From positions 1,657,001 through 1,721,000 of the forward strand of contig CP071495.1 in assembly GCA_017354895.1 (NCBI GenBank): 64,000 nucleotides of DNA. The letters are read 5' to 3'. The notes under the pieces are model-generated. The model searched no databases and was not told the origin of the DNA. It was given only the letters and a program-made list of their open reading frames with translations. The translations under genes were made by a program, and so were the position numbers. Below are positions 55,300 to 64,000 of this stretch, one piece after another (within the stretch, counting starts at the first letter, position 1; each line of letters begins with the position of its first letter). The DNA comes from Podospora comata (lineage: Eukaryota; Ascomycota; Sordariomycetes; Sordariales; Podosporaceae).

Positions 55300-57568
55300 A
55301 TGTCTAGCGTCAAGATCGGTAAGTTACTTTATATTCATCGTCGTCATCTGCTTCGTTTCACCCTTGAGGAAAGATATAACCACACACCGGACAACAACAC
55401 CATGTCCTGCAACCAATATTCATCAGTCATTCCGTCGTTGCCTTCTCTTCTGCAGCTCTAGGCGCAAGTGCGCCATGCGCTGCACAGTACAGGTGTCCCC
55501 AGAACAGGCCGTTTTGCTGTTGCCTGTCAAGTGCTCGCGCTGCACCATGGTCGTCCCTCGTGTCCCTCAGCAATAGCGGTCGCCGTTACCGTTGCCGACA
55601 AGGATGGTGATACTTTTGCCGGACATTTCTGGCGTGGTCAAACACTCTCGGTCATCAGAACTTCTTGCCGGCGACATCTCATTGCCACATCTTGTCCTGG
55701 TGTATATATGCTTCCGAGGGCAGGCCCCTGGCTTGCTTATCAACCAAATCCGATGGCCACCGTCCCATCCGACATCTCAGATCCTCCCCCGCATCCTCCG
55801 TTTCCGTTAGGTTCACGGTAGTGCCCCGCGGGCCCCTGTCTGTCTGCTCGGTCCGTGGTAACGCGGCGCATCAAATGTGCGCTGAGGATTTTGGATCACT
55901 TCTGGATACAAGAAGGCCCTTCTTACCGTCGTCGTATCCCTGCCCCTCCTCACCACGCACTTCCTTACATAATTCTTCCTTCTTCCCTCCATCCCACGTT
56001 GGCACCTTGCCTGCATCTGTCTGCACCACCCACTTGCATCTTGTTATTATCTGTTGTTGCCGTTGTAAGTTCTCGGTCTCCGCCTTTCCTTGCTGTTGGA
56101 CGTTGGATCTCTCTTGGCCTGCTGGTGCTTGTGTTTGCAAGGACGGCGTATATCCCCATCCGGTAGCATGCCTTGGATTTATAATCTGTCCAACCCAACA
56201 TGTCCTACCTTCGCAAGCAAACCAGCAGCGTCCGTATTGACCAATGCCACCCTCACCTTATATCTCCGGGCTCCGAGGATGTTAATACGGCACCGTTGTC
56301 TTTTATTCAGTCCGAGGTCTTTTTTGACCCTTTCACCCTTTCAGCATTTCTTTCCCCTCCCCACATTTGACAATGTGTGGTTGCTTGGAAATATATTTAT
56401 TTTTACCGTTGCACATTACACAAGATACCTGAGCAGGCTGAGTATACTGACCTATCATAATTCATAGAGCCTATTGCTCGAGAAGATCCAGCTGTGCCCT
56501 CGCCAGTTGCTGCCCCAGTGTTAGCACCACCCCAACACAGCGGTTTACAACCACCTCAAACTTTCCAAAACCATTCACACGTGCAGCCTGAGGGTCCTGG
56601 GGATAACAGAACCTCACCTGCTACAACAGTGGCCAGCCACCCTCCGCCACCACATGGATATAGCCACGCACCATTGCAACAAGGTGAGGCTTACATCCAT
56701 CCAGAGCTACGATCGGCTCACGATCTTGCACCTCCTCCTGGCTACGCACACCCACCTGCCATGATCCCCGCCGGTGTGCCCCCTCCACCTGAACAAGTAG
56801 CCGTCATGTCTGGTCCTACTGCCGTCATTGCTCCAACAGCCGGCATGATGGACAATGGAGAGACGGCCGACGGAAGAAAAAAGCGTGAGCTTTCCCAGTC
56901 TAAACGCGCCGCCCAAAACAGAGCCGCACAGGTGAGTTATCCTCCCGTTTCGTGAACCAATTGTTGCCTGCGACTTGTAACAACAAGCTTGGCGATCAAT
57001 TTTACCCCTTACCTTACGTAAACAGTGCTGACTGATCAATGAACAGCGAGCATTCCGCCAAAGAAAAGAAGGCTACATCAAGAAGCTTGAGCAGCAGGTT
57101 GCGGAATTCAACCAGATGGAGGAGAGCGTCAAGGCGATGCAGGCCGAGAATTTTCAGCTGAGGGAGTACATCATCCACCTACAGTCGCGGTTGCTAGAGA
57201 GTCAAGGGAATTTCCCGCCGCCGCCGGAGAATATCAGTCTTGCTCATCCTAGCAATGTCCAGGGGAGAGCTCCTGAGGGGGGTGCTGCGGGTGCGGTTCA
57301 ACCGCCGCCGGGGGCTGCTCAAGGTCAGCAGCAGCCAGTGCCGGCGCCGAATCCCCTGGAGGTTGCCGCGCAGGCCGTTGCGGGGTTGAGTAGGACTAGT
57401 GAGCAGGGCCATAGAGGGGGGCAGCAAGTGAATGATCCGTACGCCGGGTTGAGGGCTGTGGCGGCGATGAGGGGGGAGGGGGAAGATGTTAGCACTACGG
57501 AGGAGATTACGAGGCAGTTGCAAGGGGAGGGGGGGCAGGAGGGGAACCTGCCTGGGGCTGCTATGTAG
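55300..57568 (+). CDS. kapC: bZIP transcription factor, KapC-like, about 334 aa, with a possible 1.15-kb first intron
   Basis: Sequence-specific nuclear regulator. Exon 2 56468-56931 and exon 3 57047-57568 with intron 56932-57046 (115 bp) are clear: they join KRAAQNRAAQ to RAFRQRKEGYIKKLEQQVAE, the KapC-type basic region and zipper. LREYIIHLQSRLLESQG follows, then a Pro/Gln/Gly-rich tail. No ATG opens exon 2, so a first exon is needed upstream. The best candidate is 55300-55318 (MSSVKI plus one base) with donor GTAAGT, joining as MSSVKIEPIARED. That intron (55319-56467, 1149 bp) is far longer than any other here. If wrong, another short first exon in 55,300-56,460 must exist. The family assignment is firmer than the start. 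Confidence 0.72.
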
Positions 57569-58744
57569 AGACTGGTCGCAGCGGTGATGGATGGAGAGGG
57601 GATGGATGGGGGTTTGGGTGAGGATGAGGGGGGTGGGAAGAAGAAGGCTAGAAGAGGCGAAAGGAAGGTCGGGGGGGAAGTACATACGTAATGTTTTTCT
57701 TGTTTGGGTTTTGTCTCGAGCGTTGGAGGTTGTTTGATATTGTTTGAGATGGTGAGGTGCTTTTTAGTACCCTGAGCGAGAAGCTTCTTCTTTGATATAT
57801 GGTTTAGTTCCTGTTTGGTTTCTCTTGGGCGTTGGGTTTGCAAGGGGTGAGGAATTTGCGGTGTTGATTTTCTTCGCGGGATGCCAGACGAGCTACCAGT
57901 AGCGTTTGGGGTGAGATACCTTAGTTAGGTAGATTTCTCGTTTGGGGGTTTGTGGGATTAGTGTCGAGAATACTGATTTTATTATTATCATGATTTTTCT
58001 TATCTGCTATGTGATGATGTGTTTTGTTTGGGGAAAGAAAGTTATGGGGAGCATCTTAACCTGAAAATAAATGGCATTGTAAAAGTAAGGTAATGTGTAT
58101 TAGATCATGAACTGTGCCTCAAATGAAAACCAACAGGTCTGTTCGCTCTACCTTTCAAGTCCTATTCTTGTTTCAAAAAGATACAAGTTGACAATAATCA
58201 TATGTTATATTGACCTGTGATGCCGGTTATTTTGTTGGAAGCGTGCCCGGTGGAAGTTACGCATGCAATTTCGAGGACATAAAAACCATTGCGGTGTTTG
58301 AAGTTTTGTATTTTTCTATTTCCCCTCTCTTCTCGCCCTCGAATCTCCAACCAAGAAAAAAAAATAGGTATCACAACTCTGTCGCCCTCTAGGCGCTATG
58401 AGGAATAGAATTAGAACACAAAGTAAAACAAACCCAAAAAAAAATAAAAAATTCCAAATGCTTGCTTGCTTTGCCCGGTGGTGGTGGGCTGGTTTCGCCA
58501 ACCCCTTTCCAAATCCCAAATCCAGTCCCAGTAGAATCGAATATTTACACAAATGAAATCTCTTTCCCCCTCCATCTCGCTGATATGGTCGTCATTGTTG
58601 TCGTTGTGTGGTAGTGTGCTCTAAACCGCCCTGTCCCAGACAGGCAGCGGTGTTCATCCTTCAAAAGGACCAAAAGATTGTCAAGAATTGAAAGATACAT
58701 CCCCTCCAAATGAATGTACGAGTTGGTCCCTGCCTTTTGTTCCC
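57569..58744. other. Convergent intergenic region
   Basis: 1.18 kb of 3' flank between two convergent genes, G-rich at first and then AT-rich. No gene, RNA or repeat is recognised. Confidence 0.5.
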
Positions 58745-60901
58745 CTAAGGATCAACAACCTCCACCAACTCACTCCTCCTATTCTCCGCCCCGTTCACCA
58801 CCATCGGCACCCCAAGTTTCGTCCCCTTCTTCAAAATCTCCACCTGAACCCTCCCCCCTCCCACCGTCGCGCTCCTCCCCCTTATCGCCCCCGACTTTGC
58901 AGAACTCGACATTGTCGCCCCTTGCCCGAGCGGCCGGAGCATATTCCTCTGTTGTCGGGAGATACTAATCTGTCTCGCTATCGAGATTTCAACTGCTGCC
59001 TTGAGAGCAACGTCGTCTTCTTCCACTGGCGGCACTTTTGGCTTGTGCTCCAAGGGCCGTAAAGTATCGAGGGAGGGACTGGTAGTTACTGACGAGGCAG
59101 CCGACTGCTTCGAGCTATCTGAGGAGGCGGTGGAGGAGGGAGGGGAAATCATCGTCCATGTTGGCTCTGGCACTGCGGGGCGGAGCGGGATGGCAGTTAC
59201 TGCTGCTCTGGCTGATAACGGCTCGTAATCCTCGTCGGCGAGGGAGGAGGTTGTGGCGAAGCTGGCAGGTGAGTCGAGAATGAGGGCCGAGTTATTGGGT
59301 CCAAAGTAGAAGGGGTTTGTTGTTGGTGGAGGTTGGCGGGGTGGGTTTAGCAGGGCTTGTTGCTGCTCACGGAGCTTTTCGACTTGAGCCGCACGGTTGA
59401 TCTCGTCCATCGCTCGCGGCGAAACGATCCTGACTGTTTTGCGCTCTTTTTTCGCTGCCTCTGGTGAGCCTTCTTGGGTGCTGAAAAAGTTTGCTCTGGC
59501 TGGTGATGGGAGAACCGAAGGCGAGGTGTTGGATCGCTGAAGTTTCCGCGGTGGAGGAGCGAGCGAGTTGGTCGAGGACATGGCCTGGGGGAAGAGGGTG
59601 AATCCTGGAGATTTCATCGGTTGCGGGGATGTGGCACGCCGAGGTCGTATCCTTTCTTCTTCCTCTTGGTCCTTGATCGTCTTCAGCTTTTCCAACGTTG
59701 CTTGTCGTCTTTCCAACAACGAGGATTTGGACTGTGGTGATGTCGTGCCGCTGGGGTTCAAGACGCCGCTGAACATGATGCTGTAGCGTTCTAACCTGAC
59801 GTCTGGGATCTCCAGGTCTAGCAACATGGGCGCTTTGGAGGGAGAGCTTCCCGGCAATGGCTGTAAGCTGTTCAACTGCTCTTCTGTCCTTCTCAGGTCT
59901 TGTTGGGATGAGGTTTCCTTCAAAGTGTTGGACCTAATCACGATAGGCTTGTGTTTCGGGGCCTTTTTGCCGCTAACTGTTTTGCTTCTTGTCGGAACAC
60001 TGTCTTCTGCCGGACCAGTAACCGTGATCGACACAGTACTTTGGTTTGCTTCGGCGGTCTCCATCGTCTTTGCTGGCTCGGCATACTTCCTCCCAAATAA
60101 CGACCCGAACAGCCTCCTCTTTTGAGTCTTCGTCCTTTGAACCGTGGGCTCTGACATCTTCTGTACTGGCGGCGGTGATGGTGATCTCTGAACGTTTGCC
60201 TCGACCTGTGCCTGGTAGCCTATGTTCTGAGTGGAGCCATTCCAACTCCCAGCATAGCCGACAACCTGTGTGGGACTACCCAAAGCCATACCGATGGGAA
60301 TCTCCCCAGAGTGAAAAGATTCTGGCGTCATGACCCGAGAAGGAACTGAAAAGTTGGGTGCCGGTGATGGTGCTCTCAATTTGCCTGGACTAGAGTCGGG
60401 TGTAAAGGGTCCAGATCCTTTGACGCCAATGATATATGCCTGGAGCCCCTTGCCCTTGGAGCCCATGTTCAAAGCCATGTCGTCCCTGGACTGTCGTTTG
60501 TCAAAATTTGGTCTTGAGCCAGCAGCCGCCTTGCTGGATGGCCCTGAAGAGGTGCTTGGCCTCGCTGGCATGACAGGCGGGACTGTGTTGACCGCCACGG
60601 CAGCAGCAACGGCCGTAGATGTTTTGTTGGAGGGTGTTTTGGGCCGGGGAGGAATGGGGAGAGGACGGTCAAGATAGGGGTTCCGCCCTCCGGGAAACGC
60701 GATGGGGGGGATGTCTGCATTTTGAACAACTGGACGGCTGGGCTGTCTGGAGCTGGTGCTTGTTGTATCGCGCGGATCTGATACAGATCCTGGTCCTTGG
60801 ACTGTGGAGGGGGCCGTCGGACCGTGCGTTTCTCGACCGTCGACCTCAACTCCTGCATCTTGGGCTGTTGAGGTGGCACGGCGCCTAGCCGCTTTCAACA
60901 T
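58745..60901 (-). CDS. Large disordered protein of unknown function, 718 aa
   Basis: Single uninterrupted frame starting at the ATG at 60901. The sequence is dominated by Pro, Ser, Thr, Lys and Arg, as in intrinsically disordered fungal regulators or scaffold proteins. Ordered-looking islands include PLPIPPRPKTPSNK, QAYIIGVKGSGPFTP, RRLFGSLFGRKYAEP and LLDLEIPDVRLERYSIMFSG; the last looks like a short conserved interaction motif. No enzyme domain, membrane segment or zinc finger is seen. Many Ser/Thr-Pro sites suggest phosphorylation. Proline-rich segments near the N-terminus could bind SH3 domains, a speculation. The family is not recognised. Confidence 0.8.
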   Translation of the reverse strand: MLKAARRRATSTAQDAGVEVDGRETHGPTAPSTVQGPGSVSDPRDTTSTSSRQPSRPVVQNADIPPIAFPGGRNPYLDRPLPIPPRPKTPSNKTSTAVAAAVAVNTVPPVMPARPSTSSGPSSKAAAGSRPNFDKRQSRDDMALNMGSKGKGLQAYIIGVKGSGPFTPDSSPGKLRAPSPAPNFSVPSRVMTPESFHSGEIPIGMALGSPTQVVGYAGSWNGSTQNIGYQAQVEANVQRSPSPPPVQKMSEPTVQRTKTQKRRLFGSLFGRKYAEPAKTMETAEANQSTVSITVTGPAEDSVPTRSKTVSGKKAPKHKPIVIRSNTLKETSSQQDLRRTEEQLNSLQPLPGSSPSKAPMLLDLEIPDVRLERYSIMFSGVLNPSGTTSPQSKSSLLERRQATLEKLKTIKDQEEEERIRPRRATSPQPMKSPGFTLFPQAMSSTNSLAPPPRKLQRSNTSPSVLPSPARANFFSTQEGSPEAAKKERKTVRIVSPRAMDEINRAAQVEKLREQQQALLNPPRQPPPTTNPFYFGPNNSALILDSPASFATTSSLADEDYEPLSARAAVTAIPLRPAVPEPTWTMISPPSSTASSDSSKQSAASSVTTSPSLDTLRPLEHKPKVPPVEEDDVALKAAVEISIARQISISRQQRNMLRPLGQGATMSSSAKSGAIRGRSATVGGGRVQVEILKKGTKLGVPMVVNGAENRRSELVEVVDP

Positions 60902-63538
60902 GGTGGCCGTTTAACCCAGGAACCACTGCAACCACTCAGGGGCCCTGCAGGTCACTTTTGCTGCAGGAAGTCCCGGAGCTGGTCCCTGTCGGGGTAGTTT
61001 CGAAAAATATCGTCTAATTCACGTAGGGGTACCCGTTGGACGAATCGAGAAGGCAGATGGCCCTTTGTTGTTGTAGGGACGCCGCAGACGCCGGAGAACG
61101 AAAATACAGCCTCATTAAAGGCCAGCAGCCAAACAAGAGGCAGAGGCTCAGGAAGAGTCCTGAGTGGAAGAAAACGGGAGATTATCACCTACATATCTTT
61201 AGCCACTCATCTGTACAGGCCGTCCCAAGCAGCCATCCAGCCGCTTGTGTTTTGGGAAGCAGCAGGCTTGTTGAGCCTCGTGTCTGACACTCGACATTTT
61301 GAGCCTGAAGCCGTGTCAACATGTCGACGAGCGAATTTCGAGCCTTCTGACCACGCTGTCAGTCAGAGAAGGGCGGCGGTTATTCTGGGTGAGGTTGATC
61401 GCCCACAGGGGTCGTGGACACACCGAGACCCCTGGGCAGCCCGTTGAGGGTTCATGTCCCGCAAAGGGCAGCACATCGTCCATGCACCCCGGCATTCGAA
61501 CGAACGATGAGGGGCCGCAACCGACCCATGCTGCGGGAGGACATCCTTGTCAGGCCCCGCTGCAGAATCTGTGTCTCAGAACTTCACCATCTCCCCCTCC
61601 CCTCCTTTCATGTGCTGGCTCTCCCCAGTCCCCGTGCCATCCGACATCTTTGTCGTCGATATGTCGTTACACTGCCGGATGCAGGCGCGGAGCGATGGGC
61701 CGCCGACTCGACCATACAACTTCCGCGGGCCGCTCTCGAAACGGCCTGGTACTATACAGGCTCAATGTCGTGGACTACCTTGGTCATTTCCTGGTATAAG
61801 CCGCCTCCTCCATGCGTAGTTGGTCACCACATGAGCGTCTGTTATCTTGATGATGCCGATCCCAACTGTGAGACAACCCCTCTTTGGTTAGTTGGTGCTT
61901 GGGATGGTGGCTTGCTGCAGGAACAACAAAACTGCATGCGGCATCTGATGAGTTGGACATGTTGAAGAGAAATGATTCCGCTCCTTCAAGGGGCACCAAC
62001 ACTAGCCTTCACTGCGGAGCCGGCCGTTTCTTCAAGACAACGACGCCAAGCCTGATATGTTCCGCATCGTAACCAAGATGGGCTTTTATTAGCGATTGCT
62101 ACGAGTCAAATGTTTTGGTGCCAGTGGAATAATTTGCTGTCTGAGCCGAGCTGACGACGTTGGTAATATCGGGGCTCTTAAGAGTTAATGGCCTCAGTCA
62201 TCATGCGAAACAGGCAAGTGGTGGCTTGACCGCTGAAGGGAAATTCATGATGTTTGTCGTTGGCCATAGCTGTGGAGACATGCTGTATCAAACATGCCAA
62301 CTCGTTCATGCTTCAACAACCCAGCCGACAACGGCCATAAAGAAATTTGGCATCTTCGGACCGTGCGGGTGTTGCAGTGTCGTCTCGTCTGAAGTTGAAG
62401 TCGAAGTTGTCAAGTGCCAAGTATTGCCGAAGACTTTGTTTCGTAGTGACAAACAGGGTTAGGCCGTAGAGCTACGTCTCAGAAATACATATGGCCCCGC
62501 CAACGTCGGACGGACGATCGCCTGGGGATGAGATTGAGAATATGATTGCTGATGTCTTCGAGTCAGATTTTGGTAAAGAAGAGAAGGATTACCCGCTTGG
62601 ATGGGTAAATCAGTTTCGATCTCGGGCTTCTAGAACATTGTTTGAGCAGCGGCGGCTTGCGTGATTCTTCATGATCTCCTTCTGAGCGTCTCGGATTTGT
62701 ACCAGCACACACACACGTCTCGACTCTTTTGCTTCAGCGCGTTGGCTAAATAGAAGGTTGTTCAGCTGTGTCCAACTCGAGAGAATCGACAAGAAGGATG
62801 CGGCGGACAATGGTAGCGAGCTTCCTCCGGTGATGACGATGGCCCCTCGAATATCGGATAATGTCTCCAGAGAACAACTCACTCCGGTCTCCATTTTTGG
62901 AGTTGAGGATTTCTCTTGGCCGTAGCCACCGATGCGTCACGTTTGGGTCGTCATCCTAGTGGCATATCGCAGACCTTATCGCAAGATGATCACAGCGGGC
63001 TGGGCTGTTTTCATGCTCAATTGAGCATATGAGGCGTGGTAACCGTCATTGGGTGGTCGGACAGAAAATGACAAAGAAAAAAGCTTTCTCGGATGCTCCC
63101 GCCGAATGTTGGGCAATTGCCGAGCCCGCCAGCACACATGAGGCTCCATTCAATCGAGGGGCTGCTGCAATCAGTTGCTTGAGTGACGACTGGTGGACCG
63201 CTCCCAACACTGGCGGTCAAAAAGGATAGTGTAGGTGGCTTACCTAATACAAACTCAACGCTGCAGTCCCTCACTGTGGTAGGCTGGTGTGCTTCCCCCG
63301 TGCCCGTCTTCAGCAAAACGGCCTCCGCTGGCGGGGTAAATTGGAATGAGTGAAAGGCCCAGAAACCGATCGTCGTCGGCACCTGGAACCACCGAACAAC
63401 TTCTTTTCGCGCGCCCCTCCCCCATCAACAACAACAACACCAACAACAACACAACACTCGCCCTAACATCGGCATCGTCTCTCCCTAATAAATCCCCTCA
63501 CATCACCGAACCAGACACACAACAGCAACCTACACATC
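60902..63538. other. Divergent intergenic region
   Basis: About 2.6 kb, the second largest gene-poor stretch. Open frames of 60-183 codons occur but none has recognisable domains; one small frame at 62491-62664 is listed separately. A CA/AAC-rich tract before 63480 probably belongs to the profilin leader. Confidence 0.45.
62491..62664 (+). CDS. Possible small open reading frame, 57 aa
   Basis: ATG-initiated frame with an ordinary charged protein composition (MAPPTSDGRSPGDEIENMI at the start, then acidic FESDFGKEEKD and basic RSRASRTLFEQRR). No family is recognised. It could be a short real gene, the first exon of a longer one (a GTAAAG donor-like site lies at 62572) or chance. Confidence 0.2.
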   Translation: MAPPTSDGRSPGDEIENMIADVFESDFGKEEKDYPLGWVNQFRSRASRTLFEQRRLA

Positions 63539-63849
63539 ATGTCCTGGCAAGGTACGTCGTTTTGTTTTAACCCGCGCGGAAGCAAAGCTTGGGGAAACAA
63601 CCCCACCTTGGGATACTCAGGAGTCGGTTTAGCTAACCTTACCACCACAACAACAGCTTATGTTGACTCGAGGTACGAACCACTACTTCACCATCCTGAA
63701 CATCGATGCGCATAGAATCCCTCCTATTACCACAGTAATCTAACATTTCTCTTCCCCCCGCCAGCCTCGTCGGCTCCGGCCACATCGACAAAGCCGCCAT
63801 CGTCAGCGCCGCCGGCGACAGCACTTGGGCCGCGACCCCCGGCTTCACC
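63539..63849 (+). CDS. Profilin, N-terminal 38 residues (gene continues beyond window)
   Basis: Actin-monomer-binding protein. Three exons are visible: 63539-63551, 63657-63672 and 63765-63849; introns 63552-63656 (105 bp) and 63673-63764 (92 bp), then a donor GTACGT at 63850. The joined start is MSWQAYVDSSLVGSGHIDKA followed by AIVSAAGDSTWAATPGFT, the N-terminal helix and first strands of fungal profilin. Most of the protein (about 90 more residues, with the actin-binding face) must lie right of 64,000 or in the C-rich intron 3. Two of the exons are only 13 and 16 nt long. Confidence 0.93.
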
Positions 63850-64000
63850 GTACGTTCCCCCGCCCCCCCCCCCCTCCCCCTATTCCAACATCAACATGAA
63901 CAACCCCTTTTCCCATCCTCCCCCCTCCCCCCTTTAACACACCGCTCCTCCTCCTCCTCCTCCTCCATCACCGCCTCACTCCTGCCACCACACCATCCCC

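Noticed and set aside
61299-61965. Overlapping frames of 166 and 183 codons before profilin
   Set aside because: Two overlapping frames with equally irregular composition and no domain; likely chance.

Overview
The window looks like a gene-dense piece of the nuclear genome of a filamentous ascomycete, most likely a Sordariomycete and probably Sordariales. Supporting signs are many short GT-AG introns (44 to 115 bp) with CTAAC/CTGAC-like branch sites, compact intergenic spaces, an intron-containing tRNA-Ile, and fungal gene families (homeodomain plus C2H2 regulator, KapC-type bZIP, fungal TMEM16, Cdc3-type septin, multi-exon profilin). There is no operon, prophage, CRISPR array, rRNA or recognisable intact transposon. 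The content is mostly eukaryotic housekeeping.

Layout. 1-10 kb: the 3' end of a TFIIF alpha (RAP74) gene, a small unknown gene, the spliceosomal RES-complex gene bud13, tRNA-Val(AAC), a C2H2 zinc-finger gene and tRNA-Ile(AAT). Three arrays of a degenerate ~22-26 bp repeat lie in the spacers, and two of them flank the zinc-finger gene in inverted orientation. 11-18 kb: a large homeodomain/C2H2 factor and a divergent PRPP synthetase. 18-30 kb: an XPG/Asteroid-type protein, deoxyhypusine hydroxylase (lia1) facing RNA polymerase I subunit Rpa12, and the cohesin loader Scc2/Mis4. 30-41 kb: a small membrane protein, a PP2A-like phosphatase with a large insertion, a bZIP, a RING protein, a 92-residue four-exon membrane protein, mitoribosomal mL44 and a cPLA2-type phospholipase. 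43-53 kb: septin Cdc3, a pterin-carbinolamine dehydratase followed by a long open frame that may be its 3' exon, a TMEM16 scramblase/channel, and a small secreted Cys-rich hydrophobin-like protein. 55-64 kb: a KapC-like bZIP with a possible 1.15-kb intron, a disordered unknown protein, and the 5' end of profilin.

The genes are independently transcribed units with no shared pathway. Several were rebuilt by joining exons across frames: rpa12, the 92-residue protein, profilin, TMEM16, septin, scc2 and kapC. All splice sites are inferred from sequence only.

I did not find a clearly new multi-gene system. The strongest leads are the inverted repeat arrays around the C2H2 gene, five internal CENP-B/Tc5-like helix-turn-helix repeats in the homeodomain factor, a recurrent C-to-G composition switch within genes, the dehydratase extension, and several unusual splice structures (GC-AG intron, ATG-only exon, very long intron, 19-nt terminal exon).
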